In this document: one piece after another, positions 52,701 to 60,802 of the stretch
How positions within the stretch are numbered: the first letter of the stretch is position 1
Layout of the letters: the number at the start of each line of letters is the position of its first letter
DNA from: Rubrivivax sp.
GTDB lineage: Bacteria; Pseudomonadota; Gammaproteobacteria; Burkholderiales; Burkholderiaceae_C
DNA: 64,000 nt
NCBI GenBank assembly: GCA_016707445.1
Contig: JADJHR010000001.1
Location: 680,115-744,114, forward strand
Direction of reading: 5' to 3'
The notes under the pieces: generated by a model
Databases searched by the model: none
Told to the model about the DNA's origin: nothing
The model's input: the letters and a program-made list of their open reading frames with translations, nothing else
Made by a program: the position numbers and the translations under genes

Positions 52701-54811
52701 ATCCACACCGCGCCGAGCCTGGGCTCGATGGAGGCGGGTGGAAGGTCTTCCGGGATCACCCGTTCGAGCGCCCGGACGTTCGACTCGTAGGCCGCGCCGG
52801 CCGCCAGCGCCGCGTGCAGCTTGCGCTTCACGTTGCCCGACAGGTAGGCGTCGGCGGTTTCGTGGTCGCCGGTTTCGGGATTCCGGTAGATCAGGCCGCG
52901 ATCCTCCAGGTCGCGGGCCACTGCATGCGCATCGGCCTGCAGCAGTTCGGCCATGTAGGCCAGATCGACGCGCCCCCGCCATTGCGTGGAGTGCGCCAGC
53001 GCTTCGTCGGGCTCAGCGGCCCGGACCGGTTCGACGACACGGCTGACCGTGCGCCGGTGAAAGATGTCGGCCTTGGTCGCCGCTTCCTCCTCTTCGTCGT
53101 AGTGCTCCAGCGACAGCAGGAGCGGATAGTCGGGATCCCGCCGGAAGGCGAGGGCGTTGGCACGGCTCGTGAGACAGCCGTGCCTGGCGACGAACCTGTC
53201 GTAGCTGCCGTTGAGGCCGCGTCGCAGGTCCGCCAGCGCGTTGTCGCTCACGTCGTCCAGTTGGGCGGCCAGGAGCTTGCGCGCGCGGTCACGGATGTCG
53301 CACATGCCGGCGATGCGCTGGCGCACGGTGGCGTTCGTCCTGTCGTGGACGTCGACGAGTTCACCCTGCTGTGCGATGTGGATGCGCCCGCCGTGCAGCA
53401 CGTGGCTGCCCGGGCGTGCGCCTTCGGGTGCGGCGACCGTGGTCGCCGGAGCGCTCGGTGCTGCTGAAGCCACCGGCAGCGGCACATAGACACCGCTGGG
53501 GATCAGGCCGGCGGCCTGCTGCAGCGCTGCGCCGAGGTCGCCGTCGAGGACGGCGGTGGGCACCGGCGTGTAGCCCCGGGTCACCTTGTCGATGAGGCCG
53601 AGCACGTTGCGCGGATTGGCCGCGTACCAGGCGTTGAACTGCATGTACTTGTCCTGGCAGCGCGGATCGCGCAACTCGTCGGGGACGAAGTCGAGGTCGA
53701 CCCACTCCACGCCGCCGGCTTCGCCAGGCTGGCTCCTGCGCAGCATCACGATGTCGGACTGCACGTCGGTGCTCGCCAGCCGCATGAAGGCCCCTTGCGG
53801 CAGGCGGATGGCGCTGACCAGGTCGGCCTGTGACGCCGCGTGGGCCCGGGCCGATTCGTCGCGCTGGTCGAGGAACCAGGCCGACGTGATGAGACACACC
53901 AGCCCGCCCGGCCGCACGAGGTCGAGCGCCTTGCCGACGAACCAGTTGTGGATGCTGAACCTGCTGTACGGCCGGTTGCGGCCATCGCTGACCTGGTAGT
54001 TGCCGAACGGGACGTTCGAGACCACCAGATCGAAGGAGCCGTCGGCCAGCGTCGCGGCTTCCAGGCCCTGGATGCGGACGTCCACGCCCACGGGGCCGTA
54101 CAGCGCCCTGAGGATGCGCCCGGCCAGGTCGTCCAGTTCAACCGCGGTGATGCGGCTTCGCGTGGCGATGTCGGCCGGCATGCAGCCCAGGAAGTGGCCG
54201 ATGCCGCTGCTGGGGTCCAGGATGCGCCCGCCCTCGAAACCCAGGCGGCGCAGTGCCGCCCAGATCCAGCGGACGATGAAGGGCTCGGTGTAGTGGCTGT
54301 TGTTGACCGAAGCCCTGGCCGACTCGTACTCACCGGGCTGGAGCAGTTCCGACAACTGCCGGGCGCGCTGCTTCCACGCGGCGTCGGTGCCGTCGAGGTT
54401 GAAGCTCGCCGGAATGCCGCCCCATCCGGTGAAGCGCAGCAGCGCGACGCGTTCATCGGGAGTGGGCGAACGTCCTTCCCGCTCGATGGCGCGCAGCACG
54501 GCGATGGCTTCGATGTTGGCGTTGAACTTCGTCGCCTGGCCTTCGAGGCCATCAAGCGCGGAGTCCGTCCACTGCGGCCAGTTGATCGCCGGGTTGTCGG
54601 CAGTGTGCTGGGTGGCCTGGGCCGTGGCGGGCCGCCAGGGTCTTGGCAGATCGCCGGCTGTATCCGCGGTCGCGGACTCGCCTGAGTCTGCCGATAGGTC
54701 TGCTGCCGGGGCTGCAGCTTCGTCGTTCGAACTGAAGAGGTCGGGATAGGCTGGGGCATCGATCTCGAAGCCCGGCAGCCAGAGGGATGCGTGCGTGGCT
54801 TTGCTTGCCAT
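49790..54811 (-). CDS. DNA methyltransferase-SNF2/DEAD helicase fusion (DarB-like antirestriction type)
   Basis: A 1673-residue protein of mobile elements. The N-terminal N6-adenine methyltransferase has SAM motif I DPSSGIGHFLG (about 199-209) and a catalytic-type motif SNVPFGNY (265-272) in place of NPPF/Y. A superfamily 2 helicase follows: Walker A AVGAGKTAVM (about 872-881), DEAH box in LYDEAHLAKN (about 1035), STATPVANS, and motif VI EQREGRILRQGN (about 1370). A coiled-coil C-terminus (about 1600-1660) ends it. Such fusions occur in phages and integrative elements (P1 DarB is one relative) and are thought to protect incoming DNA. The gene is intact with no frame break over 5 kb. The ATG at 54811 follows CTGGAGAA. 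Confidence 0.85.
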   Translation of the reverse strand: MASKATHASLWLPGFEIDAPAYPDLFSSNDEAAAPAADLSADSGESATADTAGDLPRPWRPATAQATQHTADNPAINWPQWTDSALDGLEGQATKFNANIEAIAVLRAIEREGRSPTPDERVALLRFTGWGGIPASFNLDGTDAAWKQRARQLSELLQPGEYESARASVNNSHYTEPFIVRWIWAALRRLGFEGGRILDPSSGIGHFLGCMPADIATRSRITAVELDDLAGRILRALYGPVGVDVRIQGLEAATLADGSFDLVVSNVPFGNYQVSDGRNRPYSRFSIHNWFVGKALDLVRPGGLVCLITSAWFLDQRDESARAHAASQADLVSAIRLPQGAFMRLASTDVQSDIVMLRRSQPGEAGGVEWVDLDFVPDELRDPRCQDKYMQFNAWYAANPRNVLGLIDKVTRGYTPVPTAVLDGDLGAALQQAAGLIPSGVYVPLPVASAAPSAPATTVAAPEGARPGSHVLHGGRIHIAQQGELVDVHDRTNATVRQRIAGMCDIRDRARKLLAAQLDDVSDNALADLRRGLNGSYDRFVARHGCLTSRANALAFRRDPDYPLLLSLEHYDEEEEAATKADIFHRRTVSRVVEPVRAAEPDEALAHSTQWRGRVDLAYMAELLQADAHAVARDLEDRGLIYRNPETGDHETADAYLSGNVKRKLHAALAAGAAYESNVRALERVIPEDLPPASIEPRLGAVWIPAETVEAFIREVLKLRGAAVQYLAKAGTWSVQVNKYEAQGNVTCSQEFGTARMNAIELVLCSLNVQTPTVRDPHPDRDTYVVNKPETVAAREKLGLLKERFATWAYEDPERRERLCRIYNDLFNCSRQREFDGSHLKLPGFSRCFELHAHQRNAIWRIVQSGNTGLFHAVGAGKTAVMVAASMELRRLGLAAKPAHIVPNHMLEQYTAEFVRLYPCAAVLMATKDDLAGDRRREFVSRIATGDWDAIVMTHSTFELLGMSVAYTTRHIKAIIHDLEMAVRMSRSDDRSNRIVKQLERMKKAWKVRLDRLANEKKRDDFLSWESLGIDWVLYDEAHLAKNLWRHTKMARIAGLPLANSQRAFDLYLKTRHTMSLYDRSRGQHRGVVLSTATPVANSMAEIHTFQRYLQPNTLEALGLEQFDAWAATFGETVTALEIAPDGSGYRLNTRFARFINVPDLMGVFCELADIRTREMLNLPVPDLRGQKPRTVTCRPSSALKAYVQSLVRRAERLRTDRIDPRVDNMLSITNDGRKAALDMRLVDATALADPEGKVVKCAHEVHEIWQRTAGSKCAQLVFCDLSTPKGGREFSVYEDLRDHLVERGLPADEIAFIHDAETDAQKARLFRRVREGSVRVLLGSTQKMGIGTNVQKRLVALHELDCPWRPCDVEQREGRILRQGNDCEEVEIVRYVAEGSFDAYSWQTVLTKAKFIAQVMSGDKGLRSIEDVELATLSYAEVKALASGNPKVIEKAGVDADIARYSSLFMVWRNQRYANESEVAHLPMRIESSAKLLRALTSDADTAASLLKAGDLVATVHGRTHRGPENLGDALRTVIRMARASVSARSTEELLGEVGSFELWVFIGREFDDVHLYLKGEAVHDCRSCQTGPALYQALRDTILAMPDRRVETERKLASTRRRLDELREELGKPFEHEERLTDLLGRQRALAAELDLDKDEAGTQGLEASEESLAA

Positions 54812-54828
54812 GGGGTTCTCCAGGGAAT

Positions 54829-54864
54829 GGAGAGCGCACGTCCCCCAGGGGGAGCGTGTGCTCC
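54829..54864 (-). promoter_or_regulatory. Hairpin in the 5' leader of the methylase-helicase mRNA
   Basis: On the minus strand GAGCACACG and CGTGCGCTC flank CTCCCCC-TG-GGGGGA, forming a long near-perfect stem ending about 20 bases before the start codon. It could control translation or be a protein-binding site. No known RNA family is recognised. Confidence 0.45.
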
Positions 54865-55500
54865 CCGGTTGGGAGGATTCGGTCGATGCAGGCTTGTGGG
54901 TTCAAGCGCGGCTGATCGACCCCGAAGGATCTGTTGGAGGCCGGCCATGCCGCTGGCCGCGCCGGTGATGGGTGCGGCTGGCGTTCGGAGGCTGGACTCG
55001 GCTGGGGATGTGCCCGGCGTTCAGGGCGCGTCGCAGGGGAGCGCTCTGGCGGGTCGTGCGTGCCGTGGATTCACGGCGTACGCGTTCGATGAAAGGTCAT
55101 GGGCGGGTCACGACCGCTAACGCCGACTTGCGTCGGTGCGCCCGGGAGGGCGGCACGGGCTGATGCCTGAAGTGCGACGCCAGTATGGCGAAAGGCCGGC
55201 GGCGGCGAAAGGGTGCGAGCGCGACCGTCGCATGCTCATCTGTTCGTACCTCGGACGGGTGCGCACGGTCTGGTGACCCTGCGCTGGCCAAGGGGGGTGG
55301 GAGGCACGCGGCTGCAGCATCGTCCCGCGCCGGTGTCGAGAGCCTGAATGCTCATCCGGACGCCACTCATGACACCGGAAAGCGGGCCATTTGCGGCGGG
55401 ATTTCCGCTGGCGCGAGGTGGATCACAGGGGAACACTGGGCCCGAACGACAGCCGGCCTGCGCGACCGGCTTGGAGCCGACCCGGACGAGAAAGCACGCG
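54865..55500. other. Divergent intergenic region, no gene recognised
   Basis: About 640 bp between the minus-strand helicase and the plus-strand recombinase-like gene. It must hold both promoters. No convincing -35/-10 pair, repeat or conserved small protein was found; the short frames here look random. Confidence 0.4.
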
Positions 55501-56427
55501 ATGAAGCCGGAGACGATCGCCAAGGCCAGGACGATGCTTTCCAGCGTCCTGCTCGACGGCCTGAGCTATCGCGAGGCCGGCGCCCCCTTCGGCGTGGGGC
55601 GATCGACGGTCGAGCGCTCGATCAAGAGCCTGGTGCTGGAAGTCGCCCGCGAGCGCGGCATACCCGAACTGGACGAGGACGGCCTGTCCTGCCTGCCGCG
55701 CCTGCGGCAGTTTCGCGAGCCTGTGCTGAGGGCCGTGGCCGCGTACACACCGGTCCATCCGCGGCGCAAGCGCCTCACCTTGCTGGAGCCCGACGAAATC
55801 GCTGCGGGTGCCAACCGCGTGCGCCTGCGCAGCGAGAACGCCAACCGGGACGTCGCGCTGATCTACGTGCTGTTCTGCACCGGCGCCAAGCCGATCGAGA
55901 TCGCACGGCTCGAGGTGCGCGACTACCTGAACAGCGACGGGTCGATCCGTGAACGCTCGGAGATGCGGCCCGAAACCGCCGTCAACGGGCGGAGTCGACC
56001 ACTCTTCTTCACTTCGTCGCGAGCCTGCGCGGCGGTCGATGCCTACCTCGTCGAGCGCCGCCGCCGCAAACTCGGCGTCGCGGTGCCTGCGTCCGGTTTC
56101 GACGCCTACAGGGGACTCGATCCTTCCAGTGCGTTGTTCCTGACCGAAGGTGGCTGGCCCTTCGAGATCGGTGGACGGGGCCCGAACGATCAGCGTGAGA
56201 CATGCCGACTCATGATCGCGACCCTGCGCTCCATATTCAAGCGGGCAGGGTGGACTGGCGTGACTGCACAGTCCGCCCGGCGCGTGGTGGCTCGGAGGCT
56301 CGCGGACAAGGGCGCCGACGGAGCGCAGGTCGGGGAGATCCTGGGTCTCTCGAGTTCGCGGGCGGTGCGCCGCCTGCTGGGCAGCAACCGCAGGCCGCTC
56401 GAGAACCTGGCCCGCGAACTGGTGTGA
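55501..56427 (+). CDS. Tyrosine-recombinase-like protein with degenerate active site
   Basis: A 308-residue protein. The N-terminal part (about 10-45) has a helix-turn-helix pattern, LSYREAGAPFGVGRSTVERS. The C-terminal 190 residues follow the fold order of the phage integrase catalytic domain. YVLFCTGAKPIEIARLEVRD stands where the first catalytic arginine would be (Lys instead). QSARRVVARRLADKGADGAQ corresponds to the HxxR box (the His is replaced, an Arg kept). EILGLSSSRAVRRLLGS has Leu for the second His and no tyrosine nucleophile. Strand exchange by the classical mechanism is therefore unlikely. The start ATG at 55501 fits the HTH; the frame is open further upstream. It overlaps the next gene by four bases. 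Confidence 0.65.
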   Translation: MKPETIAKARTMLSSVLLDGLSYREAGAPFGVGRSTVERSIKSLVLEVARERGIPELDEDGLSCLPRLRQFREPVLRAVAAYTPVHPRRKRLTLLEPDEIAAGANRVRLRSENANRDVALIYVLFCTGAKPIEIARLEVRDYLNSDGSIRERSEMRPETAVNGRSRPLFFTSSRACAAVDAYLVERRRRKLGVAVPASGFDAYRGLDPSSALFLTEGGWPFEIGGRGPNDQRETCRLMIATLRSIFKRAGWTGVTAQSARRVVARRLADKGADGAQVGEILGLSSSRAVRRLLGSNRRPLENLARELV

Positions 56428-57680
56428 GCAGAACGCGAACGCCGGACCGGACGAGAGTGCAGGGCGAGGACACGTTGGAGCCGACCCGCTACTTCATCAA
56501 GGGGCGGACCTACCCAGCGGCCGATCCGGGGCTGCAGGACGCCCTTGCTCAGGTCTATGGATCGCCGGAGCGGCCGCGTTGCCTGTGCGTGTCCGGCGGC
56601 ATCGAGATGTACATCGCCAGGCACGCCGAGTACATCGTCAAGCGCATGCCCGACACCGGGCACCTGCACCATCCGACCTGCCCGTCGTTCGAACCGGAAC
56701 CGGGCATGTCGGGGCTGGGCGAACTGGTCGGCGAAGCGATCATCGAACACGCGCCGGATCAGGTCGAGGTGCGGACGGACTTCGCGATGTCGCGGTTGCC
56801 GGGCAAGGCCGTGCCGCGTGGCGAAGCGGTGATCGACCCTGCCGAGGTTCACGCGCCGCGCAAGCGCATGAGCCTGCGCGCATTGCTGCACTTCCTGTTC
56901 GAGCGGGCAGGATTCAACCGCTGGTATCCGGCGATGGAAGGCCGGCGCAACCAGGGCGTTCTTCACAAGTACCTGTCCGAGGCTGCCAGGGGCGTGACGG
57001 TCAAGGGAGCATCACTGGACGAGCGGCTGTATGTCCCGGAGCCGTTCAGGGTCGAACTCAAGGACGAGATCGGCGAGCGCAGGCGCAAGAAGCTCGCGCT
57101 GCTGCTGTCGCCTGAAGATGCCGTCCAGTACAAGATGGCCATCATCGTCGGCGAGTACAACGGTTCGGAGGCGACGGCCTTCGGCCGCAGGATCGTCGTC
57201 AAGCACATGCCGGATGTGCCTCTGTACATCGAGACCAAGGCATGGGAGCGCGTCGAACGCAGCTATGCACCCACCCTGCAGGCCCGCGACGCGGATGTGC
57301 CGAAGAAGCCGCGCGTGATGATGGCCGCCCTGGTCTACGCCAAGCGCGAGTACGTCTACCAGGTGGACACGGTGAGCATGATGCTGACCACGGATCAGTG
57401 GATACCCCTGGACGGGTTGCATGAACTGCCGCTGATCGAGTTGCTCCAGCGCGAGCAGCGCGCGTTCATGAAGCCGATGAGGTACGACGCCAGATCGGCG
57501 GCGGGTTTTCCCAACGTCTTGCTGCTGGACAGTGGAACGGTGCCGATGCCGCTGCATGTGATGAGTCCGCTCATGGAGGCGAAAGAGCGGTCGGCGAAGG
57601 AGAAGGTGCTGGCCGGTCTGCCTGCTGCGTGGGTATGGATGACCGCCAAGAGCATGCCAGCGCTGCCTGCCCATCGATGA
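56424..57680 (+). CDS. DUF1173-family protein
   Basis: A 418-residue protein starting at a GTG inside the preceding stop (GTGTGA). It matches the DUF1173 layout: an early GHLHHPTCPSFEPEP with Cys/His residues, SGLGELVG, then MSLRALLHFLFERAGFNRWYP and a middle DERLYVPEPFRVELKDE. Later come VVKHMPDVPLYIE, VDTVSMMLTTDQWIPLD and a C-terminal RAFMKPMRYDARSAAGFPNVLLLD. DUF1173 genes occur on plasmids and integrative elements; no function is established and no catalytic motif is obvious. The four-base overlap implies joint expression with the recombinase-like gene. Confidence 0.78.
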   Translation: MSRTRTPDRTRVQGEDTLEPTRYFIKGRTYPAADPGLQDALAQVYGSPERPRCLCVSGGIEMYIARHAEYIVKRMPDTGHLHHPTCPSFEPEPGMSGLGELVGEAIIEHAPDQVEVRTDFAMSRLPGKAVPRGEAVIDPAEVHAPRKRMSLRALLHFLFERAGFNRWYPAMEGRRNQGVLHKYLSEAARGVTVKGASLDERLYVPEPFRVELKDEIGERRRKKLALLLSPEDAVQYKMAIIVGEYNGSEATAFGRRIVVKHMPDVPLYIETKAWERVERSYAPTLQARDADVPKKPRVMMAALVYAKREYVYQVDTVSMMLTTDQWIPLDGLHELPLIELLQREQRAFMKPMRYDARSAAGFPNVLLLDSGTVPMPLHVMSPLMEAKERSAKEKVLAGLPAAWVWMTAKSMPALPAHR

Positions 57681-57687
57681 GGACGTC

Positions 57688-59122
57688 CGACCCCTGAATC
57701 TTTCGCGACGTTTCCTGACGCACGTCGCCTGGGCCTGCTTCTGACGCCCTGAAAAGTGTTCTTATCAGGACGTCAGGAAGTCGCGGTGTTCCCCAATGCC
57801 GCTGGAATCGATGTTGGCGCAACGAGCCACTGGGTGGCCGTGCCGCCGCATCTGGCAGATGGTCCGGTACGCGAGTTCGGGCCGATGACGACCGACCTCA
57901 ATGCGCTGGCCGACTGGCTGCTGGCGTGCGGCGTCGACACGGTGGCACTGGAATCAACTGGCGTCTACTGGATCCCGGTGTACGAGGTTCTCGAACAGCG
58001 TGGCCTGAAGGTCTGGCTGGTCGATGCCCGGCAGCTGAAGTACGTTCCCGGCCGCAAAAGCGACATCCAGGATTGCCAGTGGCTGCAGAAGCTCATGAGC
58101 CTGGGACTGCTGCGAGCGGCGTGGCGGCCTGACGGTGAAGTGTGCGTCGTGCGTGCTGTGGCGCGCCAGCGCGAGGTGCTGCTCACCGAGCAGGCGAGTT
58201 GGGTGCAGCGTATGCAGAAGTCGCTCGTGCAGATGAACCTCCAACTCACCGAGGTGCTGACCGACGTGATGGGCGTGACCGGGCAGGCGATCATCCGCGC
58301 CATCGTCGCTGGCGAGCGCGACGCGGTCGTGCTGGCGCAGCATCGCAACCGGCGCGTCAAGGCCAGCAAGGACGATGTCATCAAGGCGCTCAGCGGCAAC
58401 TGGCGGGAAGAGCATCTGTTCGTTCTCGGTCAGTCTCTGGCGATGTATGACGACATTGCTCGGCATCTTGCCGGCTGCGATACCAAGCTCCAGGCGCTGC
58501 TGACCGAGCGCAGCCGCGGGGGTATAGAACTTGGCAAGCCTCCCCGGGCCGGAAGCAGAACGCGCGCGGTGTTCGACCTTCGCCAGACGCTGGCCGACTG
58601 GGCGGGCGTGGACCTCACGCGCATCAACGGGCTGGAGGTGACCTCGGTGATGAAGATCCTGTCCGAAGTCGGTCCTGACCTGAGCCGGTTCGCGAACGTC
58701 AAGCACTTCTGTTCGTGGCTGGGCCTGTGCCCGGCCACGAAGATCAGTGGCGGCAAGGTCATTTCGGCGAGCACCAAGCACTCGGCCAATCGGGTTCGCC
58801 AGACGCTGAAGTTGGCGGCCATGAGCCTGTCGCGCAGCCAATCGGCGCTCGGAGCGTTCTATCGCCGGCTGTGCACGCGCATGGGCAAGCCCAGCGCCAA
58901 CACTGCTGCGGCGCACAAACTCGCGCGACTCGTCTACTTCATGCTCACCCGAGGTGAGGCTTTCGTGGACCAAGGCCAGCAGCGCTATGAAGAGCAGCAG
59001 CGTGAGCGCAGCGTCGCTGCTTTGAAGCGTCGGGCTGCGGCCCTGGGCTTCAAGGTCGCTCCGGTCGCACCTGCCGCGACATGAACACCTGGACGGGTAG
59101 ATCTGTTTCTTGTGAGGACGTC
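57688..59122 (+). mobile_element. IS110-family insertion sequence (ends approximate)
   Basis: The element contains one DEDD transposase gene and short flanks of about 100 bp (left) and 30-150 bp (right). The string TGAGGACGTC occurs at 57678-57687 and again at 59113-59122, which may mark the insertion core. IS110 elements lack clear inverted repeats, so the boundaries are provisional. Confidence 0.55.
57786..59084 (+). CDS. IS110-family transposase
   Basis: A recombinase of the DEDD (RuvC-like) plus serine-motif class. The N-terminal GIDVGATSHWVAV has the first Asp, VALESTGVYWIPVYE the Glu, and GRKSDIQDCQWLQKL the Asp pair. The C-terminal Tnp_20 domain (about 265-365) contains INGLEVTSVMKILSEVG and SASTKHSANRVRQTL with the catalytic-serine region. 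From GTG 57786 the product is 432 residues; GTG 57756 would add 10. The frame is intact, so the element may be active. Family members use a noncoding bridge RNA from the element flank. Confidence 0.85.
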   Translation: MFPNAAGIDVGATSHWVAVPPHLADGPVREFGPMTTDLNALADWLLACGVDTVALESTGVYWIPVYEVLEQRGLKVWLVDARQLKYVPGRKSDIQDCQWLQKLMSLGLLRAAWRPDGEVCVVRAVARQREVLLTEQASWVQRMQKSLVQMNLQLTEVLTDVMGVTGQAIIRAIVAGERDAVVLAQHRNRRVKASKDDVIKALSGNWREEHLFVLGQSLAMYDDIARHLAGCDTKLQALLTERSRGGIELGKPPRAGSRTRAVFDLRQTLADWAGVDLTRINGLEVTSVMKILSEVGPDLSRFANVKHFCSWLGLCPATKISGGKVISASTKHSANRVRQTLKLAAMSLSRSQSALGAFYRRLCTRMGKPSANTAAAHKLARLVYFMLTRGEAFVDQGQQRYEEQQRERSVAALKRRAAALGFKVAPVAPAAT

Positions 59123-59234
59123 ATTTGGCGGGCGAATTCGATCGGTGCGCCGAGTCGTCGCTCGTTCAACAAAATTGATGCCACTCGGCAACCAAGTTTG
59201 ATGATTGGCTCGGGACTGCGCCGGTCAACTATCC

Positions 59235-60593
59235 AGTCGGGACTGAACAACCCGATTTCAGCGGAGTCGAGACGTCATTGGCATCCGGAGCGCTGGCGTA
59301 ACGAACAACAACGCCAGCATGAGTTGCCCGATGAAGGCGCACTAAAGCGCCCGCAGGTGCGCCAGGATCATCCTCAGGTTGTGACCTTCGCCGCGCAGCA
59401 CCGCGTGCATCGCGTCACCCAGGGCGCCCTTCAACCAATTCCGGTCCAGCAGCCCATCGGTCTTCATGTGGCCGATCATCGGTTCGACCACCTGGCGCCG
59501 TTTGAGCAGCTTCTTCAGATTCTTCGGCAGCCGCCGCGGTGTGGCTGACCGGCAGCCGCGTACCCGCACTGGCCTGAACGCCGCGGTAGCCGCGGTCCAC
59601 CAACGCCATCTTGGGCGTCGTGCCCGTGAGGATGCCGATCTGCTCGATCTGGCTGTCCACCGTGTGCCCGTCGTAGGGGTTGCCCGGCATCGAGCGCATG
59701 CCCACCACCAGGCCCTCCTTGGCCGTCACTGCCACCGAGGTCTTCACGCCGAACTCGTAGGGCGCCCTGGCCTTGCCCTTGGCAATGCACTCCACCTCCG
59801 GCGCGTGCAACGCGTACGGCTTGTTCTTGGAGTCGCGGCGTTGCTCGTACAGGCGTTGCGCGATGTCGATCTTGGTCTTCAGCGCGCCGGTGATCTCGCC
59901 GCCCTGCGCGCTGCACGTCGCGGATGACGCGGCCCAGCCAGGTGCGCAGCTTCCTGATCTCGCGCTGCATGCGACGGTACTGCTTGGCGTGCGCGTAGCG
60001 CCCGGCCTGGTGCTCGGCGACCTTGCCCACGCGGGCGTAACTCTGGCGCAGGGTGATGCCGGCGTCCTGCGCCGCGTCCACCAGTTGCTCGCGCGCCCGG
60101 TTCAGCAGGCGGCTGTCGGTGGGGTGCGCGATGGCCTTGGGCTGCACTGTCGTGTCCAGCACCACCGTGTCCAGGCTGGCGCGCTTGATCACACGGCCGC
60201 GCCGTGCCGCCTCGATGCTCTGCGCCAGCAGCCGCTCGCAGCCGGCCTCGCCGATGCGCTGGCGCCAACGCACCAGGCTGGACGGGTCACAGGGCAGCTC
60301 GTGCCGGAAGTAGCGCTCGCCGCTGAAGTGCTGCCAGTACGGGTTCTCGATCCAGCGCTCGACGGTGTCCTCATCCGACAGCGCGAAGGTGTGCTTCAGG
60401 TACAGCAGCGAGGCCATCAGCCGCGTGGGCAGCATGGTCATTGGATGACTCCACAGGCTTCGGACCATCGGCAACCTCGTGCAGTTTGCAAGGAACTGAT
60501 ATCGATTCGACCCGAAATCCTGCAAGCTCTACCATCGGCATCGGCCCCAATCGCTAGGATTCATGCGGGTTCTGGGGTTGTTCAGGCCCGACT
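59235..60593 (-). mobile_element. IS5-family insertion sequence with inverted repeats and ATCC target duplication
   Basis: Left end AGTCGGGACTGAACAACCC (59235-59253) and right end GGGTTGTTCAGGCCCGACT (60575-60593) are inverted copies with one mismatch in 19. ATCC flanks both sides (59231-59234 and 60594-60597) as a 4-bp target-site duplication. The 1359-bp element holds one minus-strand transposase and a small hairpin (GCTGGCGT/ACGCCAGC, 59292-59318) near its left end. Confidence 0.85.
59342..60468 (-). pseudogene. IS5-family transposase, two frame breaks
   Basis: A DDE transposase with MVRSLWSHPMTMLPTRL, ENPYWQHFSGERYFRHELPC, the first catalytic Asp in DTVVLDTTVQPKAIAHPTDS, the second in ALVDRGYRG and the C-terminal Glu region VVEPMIGHMKTDGLLDRNWL. 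Reading on the minus strand, one extra base is needed near 59901-59908 (GGGCGGCG run) and another near 59531-59541 to keep frame. As sequenced the gene is inactive, unless these are errors. ATG 60468 is the best start. Confidence 0.8.
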
Positions 60594-60650
60594 ATCCACA
60601 CTACGCCGATTCGCCCCGCACGCAAAATCACCGGCGCCGTGCGGCCCCTG

Positions 60651-60699
60651 ATGGCCACCCAAATTCCCCCACCCATGGCCACCTCAAATTCCCCCACCC
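60651..60699 (+). repeat. IS21-type terminal direct repeats
   Basis: Two tandem copies of about 24-25 bp: ATGGCCACC-CAAATTCCCCCACCC and ATGGCCACCTCAAATTCCCCCACCC. Partial copies of AAATTCCCC and GGCCACC recur in the istA coding region near 60950-61020. They look like transposase-binding repeats at the left end of the IS21 element. Confidence 0.65.
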
Positions 60700-60802
60700 T
60701 GATCGCGCTTCGATGAGGCGCTGAACGGGCCGGCGAGGCCGGCCAGTCAGGGCTGAGCAGGACGTTACTTTCCGCCCCCTCAATGTCGAGGGGATACAAG
60801 GA

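Noticed and set aside
49826..53467. 1213-codon open frame antisense to the methylase-helicase gene
   Set aside because: The opposite strand carries clear methyltransferase and helicase motifs; this frame mirrors their codon bias and has no recognisable domains.
55097..55320. Short overlapping frames on both strands upstream of the recombinase-like gene
   Set aside because: No ribosome-binding sites, no protein-like composition, and they are mutually antisense.
60651..60699. Tandem 24-25-bp units considered as a CRISPR or iteron array
   Set aside because: Only two full copies without spacers, next to an IS21 transposase; they fit transposase-binding terminal repeats.
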